From Actinoallomurus sp050942425 (GTDB lineage Bacteria > Actinomycetota > Actinomycetes > Streptosporangiales > Streptosporangiaceae), in assembly GCF_050942425.1 (NCBI RefSeq), contig NZ_CP192063.1:11036001-11100000 (forward strand): a DNA stretch of 64,000 nt. Reading direction: 5' to 3'. The position numbers and the translations under genes are program-made. This document shows, piece by piece, positions 9,361 through 17,361 of this stretch. Every line of letters starts with the position of its first letter. The first letter of the stretch is position 1. The notes beneath the pieces were generated by a model, which ran no database searches, was not told the DNA's origin, and saw only the letters and a program-made list of their open reading frames with translations.

Positions 9361-9604
9361 GCGTGAACTCGACGAGCTGATCAACATGGCCGATCCGGCC
9401 TAGCCCGAGCTGCATGAGGTGCTCCCGGCCAGCGCGAATCCGCTGGAGGCACTGCCGGCCCACCACGACGAGGCTCGCCGGTGTCTGCTGCGGATGCGGG
9501 TCGCCGCACGATCGGTTCTCGGCGCCGAAGAGTGGTACCGCATCCGCGCCACCGACATCACCCTCCACGACCCGCGCCATCACATCGCCCATCCGCAAGC
9601 CTAG
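9361..9604 (+). pseudogene. Broken paralogue of the 83-aa partner ORF
   Basis: The frame from 9361 begins MRELDELINMADPA, meets an in-frame stop at about 9403, and continues to 9604 with EEWYRIRATDITLHDPRHH, which matches DEWYRLGAADVTLHDERDH of the preceding ORF. The 61-aa downstream part could start at TTG/CTG codons but has no ribosome site. This is a decayed tandem copy of the small partner gene. Confidence 0.5.
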
Positions 9605-9764
9605 AAAGTCCGGAGCCAAGGCACCGCCACACGGCACCTGAACTCCGAGCCCGCAGCAGGTCGACCGCAACGATTACCGCCGTGACCAACGCCGTGGGCG
9701 AAGGCGCTCCGCGCGTATGCGGAGGTGGTGCCGCCTTGTAGACGCCGTTCGGGTTGATGACGAC

Positions 9765-10056
9765 GTGCTCCCCGCGCACACGGAGATGGTCCCGACTACC
9801 CGATCATCGTGACAGGTGGCGCCTTGCGCTCCCCGCCCTCGCGGGGATAGTCCTTGCCGCTGGCCCCAGGATCTTCGGGTTGTGCTCCCCGCACACGTTC
9901 GTGGGGAGCACCGAGTCGGGAAGAGGAATGTTCGAGCTCGGGGGGCCATCCCCGCGTGCGCGGAGAGCAGCTGCTCCTCTATCTCGACACCATTCAGCCC
10001 GCGGCACCATCCTCGCGAGGGCACCCGCTCCGCGCGCACGCGTGGATGACCCTTCC
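9765..10056. CRISPR. Decayed type I-E-like CRISPR array
   Basis: Two degenerate units begin at 9765 (GTGCTCCCCGCGCACACGG...) and about 9826 (GCGCTCCCCGCC...GGGGATAGTCC), spaced 61 bp, which is the normal 28+33 period of I-E arrays. A third (about 9882-9912) carries an insertion, a fourth (about 9948-9975, CCATCCCCGCGTGCGCGG) is inverted, and a fifth (about 10028-10056) is again direct. No I-E cas genes are nearby. The array is a non-functional relic. Confidence 0.65.
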
Positions 10057-10254
10057 GCTCACACCTGCAGTAGAGCTAGATCAATAGTAACGACGTTCGC
10101 CATATAGGCAGACATGTACTTTATTGATCGATTCACAAAACATGACTTTCTGGACACATAATCGACACCAGTAAAACGTCTTTAGATATCGGGTAATGTC
10201 ACCTCCACCATCGGACGACAGCAGCGTCATCCGGACTTTGAAGAGGCGTTCACG

Positions 10255-10677
10255 GTGATCAAAGTAGCGGCGGCGGCCGTCACGGCTGCAGCGACAATCG
10301 GCGCACACGCCACACCCGCCAAGCTGGCGGCATGGCAGGAACTCTCCACCCCGATCCCGGATTCATCGCAGGGGCTGAACGCCCGAGGCAATGATATGCC
10401 CTATCGAAACTGGGCCGAGCTGGACAACAGGGCCATCACGATCACCTTTAGTCCCAACGGGGACTATTTCGACGTCTGGTACAACAGAACGGTAATACCC
10501 AACCGCGTTAACATGTTCTGGCGATACACAAACAGCAACATTGGACACAGCTCTGAATATTTCCACACACTCGGTCACCGCAGGTTCGATCAGTGGAACA
10601 TCGAGGAACATCGCAATATTGCGTTCGGTGTCTGCGGCTACGATCGGTGTAGCGGAGCCGTCTACTACAACGGATAA
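10255..10677 (+). CDS. Small secreted protein, unknown
   Basis: 140 aa from a GTG start. The N-terminus (VAAAAVTAAATIGAHATPA) looks like a short signal peptide. The mature part is rich in Asn, Trp and Tyr (YRNWAELDNR, NMFWRYTNSNIGH) with a closing Cys pair (VCGYDRCSG). Codon use is less GC3-rich than that of the neighbours, a sign of recent acquisition. No family is recognised; an AT-richer promoter-like stretch lies at 10080-10200. Confidence 0.55.
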   Translation: MIKVAAAAVTAAATIGAHATPAKLAAWQELSTPIPDSSQGLNARGNDMPYRNWAELDNRAITITFSPNGDYFDVWYNRTVIPNRVNMFWRYTNSNIGHSSEYFHTLGHRRFDQWNIEEHRNIAFGVCGYDRCSGAVYYNG

Positions 10678-11231
10678 CATCCATCTTTCACCGATGGCCC
10701 GATCGTGGATCGTGACGCTATCTCACGCCGTCCGAAAAAAGGTGCTCGCCCAGCACCGACGCGTACGCAGGCTGCTTACCGGAACCGTAGCGAGACTGTC
10801 GAGCGTCGCATCACACCGCTGTCGGCGCCGATCAACCGGCGGGTCAGCGGTTAGGTTTTCCTGATGTCGCAGAACCTCCCAGCTGCGAATCACGGTTTCG
10901 TACTTCTGGGCGACCTGGGTGAAATTGATCCGATATGCGCAGATTCGCCATGTCGGCACCCAGATGGGCGAATCACAAGAAGCGCTTGAAATGCGCTCCG
11001 CGCTCTGACTGAGTTGCAGGTTAGGCAGTGTGCTCCCCGCGCACGCGGGGGTGGTCCGACGTCGCCCGCGGGGGAGACTGGCGAACCTATCTGGGTAAGA
11101 GGCAATGCCGGTTGGGGTGAGTCTCGCTCCCCGTGGCTGATTTCCGGCCTAGCATGACGGCGTATCAGCACGCCACGCGACGGGCCGGCCCCCTGGCACC
11201 CGCCGCTTGCCGCACGTAATGGAGGCGCGTG
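10678..11231. other. Gap with isolated I-E-like repeat
   Basis: 554 bp without a supported gene. Positions 11030-11058 hold one I-E-like CRISPR repeat (GTGCTCCCCGCG...GGGGTGGTCC) with no partner at one period. The last 12 bases contain GGAGG for the next gene. Confidence 0.5.
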
Positions 11232-12566
11232 ATGTCGGACTCGGTGGGGCAGTTGAGGGCTGTCGAGCACGTTGTGGTGCTGATGCTGGAGAACCGCTCG
11301 TTCGACCACATGCTCGGCTGGCTTTACACCGACCAGGGCAACGTGTCCGCGTCCGGGCAGATGTTCGAGGGACTGACGGGCACCGAGTCCAACCCCAACG
11401 GTAACCAGGGGAAGGTCACGGTGTCCCGGATCGACGGCACCGCGCCCGGCGCCTACTTCATGCCCGGCGCCGATCCGGACGAGGGCTATGCGGCCACCAA
11501 CAAGCAACTCTTCGGCACCCCCACCCCCGCCACGCCGGCACCGGCGGCGACGAACGACGGGTTCGTCACCGACTACGCCAACACCCTGGCCCTGCGCCAC
11601 CGTCAAGGCCGCCCGGTGTATCCGGGGACAACGGCCGCAGACATCATGGGCTGTTTCACCCCGCAGGCATTGCCGGTGCTCTCAGGCCTGGCGCGGGGAT
11701 TCGCCGTGGCCGATCACTGGTTCGCCTCAGTGCCGACCGAGACCCTGCCGAACCGGGCGTTCGCGTGCGCGGCCACCAGCCAGGGGCACATGGACGACGC
11801 CACCCACACATTCACCGTCCCCAGCATCTTCGGTCTGCTGTCCGACCATGACATCAGCTGGGCGGTGTACGGGTACGACAAGCAGCCGCTGACCCGAGGG
11901 AACTTCCCCGACACCGCCAACGCACCGGCCTCGCACTTCGGGCTGTTCACCGACTTCAAGGCCGCTGCCGCGGGCGGGACGCTGCCCGCGTTCACCTTCC
12001 TGGAGCCCAGCTGGGGCTCCACCGGCAACAGCCAGCACCCCAACTACGACGTCGCCCTGGGCGAGCAACTCATCCACGACGTCTACCAGGCCCTGCGCGC
12101 CGGCCCGGCCTGGGCCAGCACCCTGCTGATCATCACCTACGACGAGCACGGCGGCTGCTACGACCACCTCCCCCCACCCACCGCAGCCACACCACCGGAC
12201 AATTCCGCAGGGCAGTTCGGCTTCGACTTCACCCGCTTCGGTGTACGGGTGCCCACCGTGCTGGTCTCCCCGCTCATCGAACCCGGCACGGTCTTCCGCG
12301 TCCCCGACGACACCACCCCACTGGACCACACCTCCATCCTCAAAACCATCCAGCAACGCTGGAACCTGCCCCCGCTCACCGCCCGTGACGCGGCCGCTCC
12401 CGGCATCGGCGCAGTCCTCACCCGCACCGTGGCCAGGACCGACGACCCACTCACCGACGTCACGGTGCCCACCTCCACCGGCACCAACCCCGCCCAGCAC
12501 GAAATCTCCCACCTGGAACAGGTCCACGCCGACCTCGTCGCCCGCAACCTCATCCCCCACACCTGA
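11232..12566 (+). CDS. Phosphoesterase family protein (phospholipase C / acid phosphatase-like)
   Basis: 444 aa from the ATG at 11232 (7 bases after GGAGG); a GTG one codon earlier is too close. The start HVVVLMLENRSFDHMLGWL is the classic metal-binding opening of the bacterial phospholipase C/phosphoesterase family (E-N-R-S-F-D-H), and LLIITYDEHGGCYDH supplies the second metal site. No signal peptide is visible, unlike many secreted relatives, so it may be cytosolic or exported unusually. Likely hydrolyses phosphate mono- or diesters. It has no operon partner. The same frame continues as coding-like sequence beyond the stop. Confidence 0.88.
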   Translation: MSDSVGQLRAVEHVVVLMLENRSFDHMLGWLYTDQGNVSASGQMFEGLTGTESNPNGNQGKVTVSRIDGTAPGAYFMPGADPDEGYAATNKQLFGTPTPATPAPAATNDGFVTDYANTLALRHRQGRPVYPGTTAADIMGCFTPQALPVLSGLARGFAVADHWFASVPTETLPNRAFACAATSQGHMDDATHTFTVPSIFGLLSDHDISWAVYGYDKQPLTRGNFPDTANAPASHFGLFTDFKAAAAGGTLPAFTFLEPSWGSTGNSQHPNYDVALGEQLIHDVYQALRAGPAWASTLLIITYDEHGGCYDHLPPPTAATPPDNSAGQFGFDFTRFGVRVPTVLVSPLIEPGTVFRVPDDTTPLDHTSILKTIQQRWNLPPLTARDAAAPGIGAVLTRTVARTDDPLTDVTVPTSTGTNPAQHEISHLEQVHADLVARNLIPHT

Positions 12567-12719
12567 CCAGCCGCTGCACAAAGCCAGGGGCTGTGGGCCC
12601 TCTCCACCGCCGCCGACCACCTCGCCGCCACTGCCCGGCGACGCGGCTTCACCGACGACGCGGCACTAGCCGCGCTCCGCGCCGCGCTCGCCCGCCAACC
12701 TGCCGTGGCAGAGCGGTGA
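12567..12719 (+). other. In-frame coding-like extension after the phosphoesterase stop
   Basis: After the TGA at 12564-12566 the same frame stays open for 50 codons to the TGA at 12717, with high GC3 and an amphipathic helical product (ALSTAADHLAATARRRGFTD...ALARQPAVAER). No start codon with a ribosome site is present. It may be the former C-terminus, cut off by a nonsense mutation, or be reached by read-through; neither is shown. Confidence 0.35.
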
Positions 12720-12996
12720 TCTTCGTGTACGTGATACCGGGATTCTTGTTCATCGTCGGTGGGACCGTGGATAACTCCGCTACCGCGCTGCGGACGGCCG
12801 GCCCTCGATGTCGCCGGCCTGGGGGCGGGTCGGCGCGCCGGGCGTCAGGTCGGCGGCATCCTCGCCCGCGCGTCGGGCGAGACCACTCGCCTGGACGGGT
12901 CCGGCGGCGCCGGGGCCGGGGTGGGAAACTGCGAGATGCAGCCGCCCCCGGCCGCGAAAGGCGGCCAGGGGCGGGGGTTGTCGCCGGAGCGGGGGG

Positions 12997-13197
12997 CTAG
13001 ATGGGGAGGGGCAGACCGCCGCCCCCGCCCCCGAGCATGCCGCCGATGATGGGGAGGCTGCCGAACATTTGGTAGTGGGTGCCCGGCGTCTTGGTCGGGG
13101 TGGTCGCGGCCTGGGCGGTGGATGCGGTGATCGCCGCGGGGGCGGCGGTCAGGGCCATGGCCGCCAGCACGAGCACGCCGGCGCGTTTGAGGATCAT
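12997..13197 (-). CDS. Small secreted Gly-rich peptide
   Basis: 66 aa from the ATG at 13197, with GAGGAGGT about 6 bases upstream. A clear signal peptide (MILKRAGVLVLAAMALTAAP...AQA) leaves a mature peptide of about 35 aa ending MFGSLPIIGGMLGGGGGGLP followed by LPI. The hydrophobic Gly-rich end suggests surface assembly or membrane interaction, but it does not match chaplins or rodlins as I know them. It stands alone. Confidence 0.6.
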   Translation of the reverse strand: MILKRAGVLVLAAMALTAAPAAITASTAQAATTPTKTPGTHYQMFGSLPIIGGMLGGGGGGLPLPI

Positions 13198-13611
13198 TCG
13201 TGACCTCCTCGGGGGGAGTGACGCCCACAACAAACGAGCGCACTGTGAGTAGTCGTTCGATTACATATCGTAGGGTGATTGGGGGTCGCCATCCATGGCG
13301 ATTTCGCCTGTTCGGCGGGAAAGCGTGGAGGAAGCCGCCCGGCCCGCGTGTTGGCCCAGGGACTCCCGAAGCTCCGGCGCGGGGAAAGTAGTGCGGGCCC
13401 GCCCGAAGATCGCCGAGAGTGACCGATAAGCGTCCTTATCAACCACTCTCAGCGATCTTGGCGGGCCGCAGCATCCTCGCCGTCGCCGTCAGTAGACATG
13501 TCCCCGGCAGCGGTGTGATCTTCTTCCAAGTCTCGCCGAAGGGCTGCTAACGTCAGGGGGGTACTTAGCGCACGCGCACGCGCTCGACGAATAGCCTCTG
13601 AGCTGCAAATT
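13198..13611. other. Gap without a convincing gene
   Basis: About 410 bp. It holds the promoter side of the small secreted peptide and the second copy (13359-13378) of the 20-bp sequence also seen at 5180-5199. Minus-strand open frames here (about 61 and 91 codons) have no ribosome site or recognisable product. Confidence 0.4.
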
Positions 13612-13665
13612 AAAAAGGGGAGCCCCGCACCGACCCTCGCCAAAGGCACAAGGTGCAAGGCTCCC
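13612..13665 (-). terminator. Rho-independent terminator after 43-aa ORF
   Basis: On the minus strand GGGAGCC pairs with GGCTCCC across a long loop that holds a second small hairpin (GCACCTTGTGC), and the stem is followed at once by CTTTTT. It lies 26 bases downstream of the small ORF at 13691-13822. Confidence 0.65.
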
Positions 13666-13690
13666 GGTTGGCGGTTCTGGTCGCCTCTCG

Positions 13691-13822
13691 TCAGAGGCGG
13701 CCAGGGCCGCCGTCGGTGAACCACCGCAGCAGATCGACCGCAGTCTTCGCCAGCGTGGCGAGAACCTGCGCGCGACGCCAGTGGTCTCCCGACGGCGTCT
13801 GGCGCTTACCGCGCTTCGACAC
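13691..13822 (-). CDS. 43-aa basic peptide with own terminator
   Basis: GTG start with a GGGAGGG ribosome site about 7 bases upstream. The product VSKRGKRQTPSGDHWRRAQ continues as VLATLAKTAVDLLRWFTDGG and ends PGRL: a basic N-terminal part followed by a hydrophobic or amphipathic helix. A strong terminator follows at 13612-13665. Ribosome site, codon bias and terminator support a real gene; the function is unknown (DNA-binding or membrane peptide are both possible). Confidence 0.5.
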   Translation of the reverse strand: MSKRGKRQTPSGDHWRRAQVLATLAKTAVDLLRWFTDGGPGRL

Positions 13823-14182
13823 CTGGGCCCTCCCTTCCCGTGTCCGTCACCAGGGACGGAACCTTGCCGACCACGGTGGTTGCGGCCGACGCTGACCCTC
13901 TGGTCAGCCCGGGCGGTGATCAGAGAGACCGCACGGTTGGGAAAGGCTTGTGCAGCACATTACTGCTCAACCCGTGTAATGAACGTCTTATCCAATGGAT
14001 GATTACACTACGAAACGCCTGGTCAGGCACCTGTTCCCAGAAGGAGCCCCCGGCCCTCGACGAACTTCCAAGGCGTACTAGGAGTTTGCTGACCTGCATC
14101 GATGCGCTGGCAAGGGGATGGCACGCCCCTTGCGGACGCTTCATTCGCGAAGGTCGCACGTGTGTCCGGATGAGGCCCGGTT
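13823..14182. other. Gap without a convincing gene
   Basis: 360 bp, AT-richer around 13950-14010, where CATTAC and GTAATG form a 6-bp inverted repeat (about 13957-13980) that could be an operator. No gene is supported. Confidence 0.35.
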
Positions 14183-14317
14183 TCAGTGCGGAAGCGGCGG
14201 ATCCCACACCGTCGCGTCCGCCTCGATGATCGGCGTCGAGGACGTCTGCGTGGCGCCGACGGCACCCGCGGCCAGGGCGAGGAACCGTACGGCAGCCGCA
14301 CCGAAGCCGGCGCTCAC
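14183..14317 (-). CDS. Possible small secreted peptide
   Basis: 44 aa from a GTG at 14317 with AAGGAAGG about 7 bases upstream. VSAGFGAAAVRFLALAAGAV followed by GATQTSST looks like a short signal peptide with a 20-residue acidic mature part ending WDPPLPH. The case rests on ribosome site and hydrophobic profile only. Confidence 0.35.
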   Translation of the reverse strand: MSAGFGAAAVRFLALAAGAVGATQTSSTPIIEADATVWDPPLPH

Positions 14318-14513
14318 GCCGGAGCCTTCCTTGCCCTGCACGCTGACGAGACCCACGACCACGACACCGCGCACGCCGAGTGCATCGAGACCCACCGGGA
14401 CGCCGACGGCTGTGAACCGGAGGGCCTACTCCACCTGCGGCGGCGGTGCGCCCGAGTGAATTGACATGGACACGTCAAGACGCGGCGGAAGACACGCCAC
14501 CCCTTTCGTGTGA

Positions 14514-14529
14514 TCGAACGAAGGTTCGA
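14514..14529 (+). promoter_or_regulatory. LexA (SOS) box
   Basis: TCGAACGAAGGTTCGA, a perfect dyad TCGAAC-N4-GTTCGA matching the actinobacterial/Gram-positive LexA operator. It lies 13 bases before the ATG of the DUF6504-like gene, so that gene should be induced by DNA damage. Confidence 0.8.
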
Positions 14530-14542
14530 CTACGCTCCCGGC

Positions 14543-14767
14543 ATGCCCGTGTTGCTGGACGACCCGATCGACATCGAGACGACGCCCGACGGCCGACCAG
14601 CCGCCATCACGTGGCGGGGGGAGCGGTACGCCGTCCGCGTCTTGCAGACGTGGGAGGGACGCGTCCATAAGATCGCCGCCACGCTGTCGGACGGTCCGGC
14701 GATCGGCGAGATCGCCCAGGATCCGGACGGGCAGCGCGGACGGCTCCGCCGATGGTGGACCGCCTAG
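14543..14767 (+). CDS. DUF6504-like protein, SOS-controlled
   Basis: 74 aa from the ATG right after a perfect LexA box. The text RPAAITWRGERYAVRVLQTW fits the small beta-rich DUF6504 family, which in actinobacteria is often encoded near the damage-inducible imuB/dnaE2 mutagenesis genes. Those genes are not in the window. The next ORF overlaps its end and shows the same motif pattern, as if a second module. The function of the family is unknown; regulation by LexA is read directly from the operator. Confidence 0.6.
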   Translation: MPVLLDDPIDIETTPDGRPAAITWRGERYAVRVLQTWEGRVHKIAATLSDGPAIGEIAQDPDGQRGRLRRWWTA

Positions 14768-14970
14768 CGATCGGCGACCCGCGCCGAGGCCATCACGTGA
14801 TCGTGCAGTGGGAGGGATGGCGCAACGAGCGGCCCGCCCAGCTCGCCGACCGGGCCGGCCGCCGCTGGACCGTCCGCCAGGTCCTCGACCACTGGACGCA
14901 CCCCGATCACGGCAGCCGCGAGCGGAAGGTCGCGGGGCTTGAGCAGCAACCAAACGGCCAGTCACGTTAA
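14752..14970 (+). pseudogene. Second DUF6504-like ORF truncated by the Tn3-type element
   Basis: The frame overlaps the previous gene by 16 bp and gives VIVQWEGWRNERPAQLADRA then GRRWTVRQVLDHWTHPDHGS. From 14934 on the codons are those of the Tn3-family terminal repeat, which supplies the stop. The native C-terminus is therefore lost. It looks like a sister of the preceding small protein. Confidence 0.5.
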
Positions 14971-15003
14971 GGAGCCCGGCGGGCTCGTCTTGCCGTGACG
15001 GGC
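14931..15003 (+). repeat. Left 73-bp inverted repeat (contains Tn3-type 38-bp end)
   Basis: Perfectly identical (73/73) to the reverse complement of 17362-17434. Positions 14934-14971 begin GGGGCTTGAG and end CACGTTAAG, the start and end typical of 38-bp Tn3-family terminal repeats. The inner part forms a hairpin (GAGCCCGGCGGGCTC inside GTCACG/CGTGAC arms). Confidence 0.85.
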
Positions 15004-15091
15004 CGTTTCGATGCGATCCGGCAGGTCTACCAGTGGAAGGACTTCGTCTCGGTCGAGCCGGAGTTCGTGGCGTGGGTGGTGGGGTGGCCCT

Positions 15092-15240
15092 GTGGTGGAC
15101 GTCCGGGGACGGCCCGAAAGCGATCTTCACTGACGGGGTGGGGTGGCTGCGGGAGCGCAAGGTGCTGCTGCCGGGCGTGACGACCCTGGCCCGGCTGGTC
15201 GCGAGCGTCCGGGACGACACGACGAAGCGGTTGTGCAGAC
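15092..15240 (+). pseudogene. Fragment of Tn3-family transposase (DUF4158 region)
   Basis: The frame reads WTSGDGPKAIFTDGVGWLRE then RKVLLPGVTTLARLVASVRD DTTKRL, the well-conserved N-terminal DUF4158 segment of Tn3 TnpA. The preceding stretch is out of frame, and the sequence loses similarity after TKRL. A full TnpA is about 1000 aa; this keeps about 50, so it is inactive. Confidence 0.65.
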
Positions 15241-15454
15241 CAACTGGAGGTTCTTCGGGCTGAACCGAAGGTTCTTCAGGGTTCATGGGCAGATTCAGCC
15301 CTTGGCTGGGCCGCGGCCATCGCCGTCCCCGAAATTCCTCCACACCCGCTGACCCGCTTCAGAAGAGCATTTCACCCGCTGGGTGGCCATAGCAGGCCAG
15401 GCGCGGGCCAGACCGAGGCCACGCTGTCAGGATCGAGGATGGAACGGAGCGCCG

Positions 15455-16912
15455 ATGACCCAGCCTCGCTATTTCCCGCCGCGGCCCGAGACCTACCGTG
15501 CCGGATTCACCTTCGTCGTCACCGGCTTCCTGGCCGACAGGAAGAAGGTCGTCGTACTCGGCAAGCTGAAGAACGCCGGGACCGTGCAGGGGGTGTGGAA
15601 GGCCCTCCTGACGCCCTACATGGGCGCGTGCGGCGACGCGATCCTCCGACGGGCCGGCGGCCATCTGCAGGCCATCGTGAATGAGGCCGTCGGCACCGCC
15701 GAGACTTCCGACACCGGCCTCACCTCCGGTCAGATCCTGGCGCTGTGCAACCCCCAGAGCGCCCTGGTGAAGGACCCCGATCGCACCGCGGACAGCAAGA
15801 CCCGGGCGGCCGAGACCCTCCTGAGGCTCGCCCAGGAGACGAACGCGTGGAACGACCTCCGCGCCGCGCTGCAGAAAGAGGCGTCCGGATATCAGCGGTG
15901 GATCGATCTGGCCCTCGAACTGCAGACCTATGCGCAGGAGCAGGCGACCGGCCAGGAGGCCACGATGACCGACTGCTTCCAACAGCTGGTTCGCGCCGAT
16001 GCCCGGCCAGGGGAACTGCGCCTGAACAAGGCGCTGCCCGAAACCGTCCTGACGCCCCTCGCCCTGTACGTGCAGACCACCCTCACCGGCTGGAAAGAGC
16101 AGGTCAACCTGTACGGGGCACAGGCGGCGCTGAACCTGATGGGCACCGAGTTCGCGACCACGCCCCTGGAGAAGGTCAAGAAAAACGATATCGCCGTGGC
16201 GGTCCGGCGGCTGGCCGGAGTGTGCGTCAACATCGAGGACCAGCTGAACGTCCTGCTGACGCGCACCGGCACGAATAAGCTGACCACGTTCGCCTCCCTC
16301 CCGAAGGATCTGCTCCTCAAGGCGCTGCCCTCATTCGTCAAGTCCTTCGGCGGCCCCGGTTACGTGGCGTTGTGCATGCTCGGCGAGAACGAGCGCAAGA
16401 CCGCCCTGACCCGCTACGGCAGCCTGGAGCGGACGTTCCTGTCCAAAGCTCCGGCGGGCTCGACCGTCGAGGTGATCACCGTCTACCTGCGCCGGTCGAT
16501 CGAGGGCTCCACGACCAGCGAAGGCGAGACCGCCATCATGCGGAAGAACGTCAAGATCGACCTCGCCGGCTCCAAGATGAGTCCCGTGAGCTGGAGACCC
16601 ATCAACGGTTACGACTGCCCCTCATCGTTCTGGATCAACGAGGTCGAGACCGACGACCTGTGCATCAAACACGCCGTCGAAGAGGCCGGTGACGAGCCCT
16701 CCCCGGGGAAACTGTCCGCCTACTTCACCGAAATGGCCCAGGCCTGCGCCGACGCAGGCGCCAATTGGAAGAGGACCGGCGAAGGCAACCAAAGCATTCA
16801 GGGCAAGACCGCCACCTGGGACATCTGCGTGAAAGCCGCCCCCAAGGGCCATCCGCTCATCCACCACATCTCCAGCGGCTATGCCAGATCACCCTGGCGC
16901 AAAGTCACTTGA
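15455..16912 (+). CDS. Unknown 485-aa transposon passenger protein
   Basis: 485 aa from the ATG at 15455 (GGAGC upstream); the frame is open to 15383 but lacks a better start. No signal peptide or clear membrane segment. The N-terminal part (YRAGFTFVVTGFLADRKKVV VLGKLKN) is followed by a long helical middle, a hydrophobic patch (GPGYVALCMLGENERK) and a C-terminal part with scattered Cys and Trp (WRPINGYDCPSSFWINEVET). Codon bias is that of a real gene. It is the only intact long gene between the Tn3-type ends. I do not recognise the family; no catalytic motif is evident. Confidence 0.75.
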   Translation: MTQPRYFPPRPETYRAGFTFVVTGFLADRKKVVVLGKLKNAGTVQGVWKALLTPYMGACGDAILRRAGGHLQAIVNEAVGTAETSDTGLTSGQILALCNPQSALVKDPDRTADSKTRAAETLLRLAQETNAWNDLRAALQKEASGYQRWIDLALELQTYAQEQATGQEATMTDCFQQLVRADARPGELRLNKALPETVLTPLALYVQTTLTGWKEQVNLYGAQAALNLMGTEFATTPLEKVKKNDIAVAVRRLAGVCVNIEDQLNVLLTRTGTNKLTTFASLPKDLLLKALPSFVKSFGGPGYVALCMLGENERKTALTRYGSLERTFLSKAPAGSTVEVITVYLRRSIEGSTTSEGETAIMRKNVKIDLAGSKMSPVSWRPINGYDCPSSFWINEVETDDLCIKHAVEEAGDEPSPGKLSAYFTEMAQACADAGANWKRTGEGNQSIQGKTATWDICVKAAPKGHPLIHHISSGYARSPWRKVT

Positions 16913-16933
16913 CCGTCACGACCTTCAAGAGGA

Positions 16934-17076
16934 TCAACGGCTGTCGGCGGGGGCGGCCGCCAGGATCGATCTGAGGCGGGCACGGGCTCGGGACAGGCGG
17001 GTGCGGACGGTCGCCGGGGACAGGTCGAGGACGGTAGCGATCTCGGCGGGCCCGAAACGCGGGCGGACGTCGCCAA
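16934..17076 (-). pseudogene. C-terminal remnant of an ECF sigma factor
   Basis: The minus frame gives RFGPAEIATVLDLSPATVRT followed by RLSRARARLRSILAAAP and a stop: helix-turn-helix of sigma region 4 from the ECF group. Upstream the frame runs into unrelated sequence at about 17076 and no region 2 is present. The fragment ends 22 bases past the passenger gene stop, convergent with it. Confidence 0.65.
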
Positions 17077-17077
17077 G

Positions 17078-17341
17078 ATGATCGGGGAAGCCTTCTCGAT
17101 CGGCGGGAATCTGTGGGTGCTCGCCGACGGCGAGCTACAGGAGGTCGGGCCTGCCTTCGAGCGGGTGAGGATGCTCCCCGACAGCGTTGACCTGCCGCCG
17201 GGCAAGAGTTCGCCGACGAACCAGCGTGCCGCGAAGGTCGTCGCGGAGTTCGACGTGGTGTCGCTGCTGGCCAACGCAGCGATCCTGCTGATGGTGGTCG
17301 ATCTCGCCGACCCCGTCGAAGCCGCCGCCAACGACGACTGA
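17078..17341 (+). CDS. Small hypothetical ORF inside transposon
   Basis: 87 aa starting ATGATCGGGGAAGCC; product acidic, with FDVVSLLANAAILLMVVDLA as a possible membrane segment near the C-terminus. No good ribosome site is seen and its start abuts the sigma fragment on the other strand. It may be a genuine small membrane protein or debris. Confidence 0.35.
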   Translation: MIGEAFSIGGNLWVLADGELQEVGPAFERVRMLPDSVDLPPGKSSPTNQRAAKVVAEFDVVSLLANAAILLMVVDLADPVEAAANDD

Positions 17342-17361
17342 CGGCCACCCGCGTCGAAACT

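Noticed and set aside
10723..10959. Minus-strand ORF with QKYETVIRSWEVL as a transposase fragment
   Set aside because: Similarity to IS256-type ends is too short and no inverted repeats or target duplication are visible.
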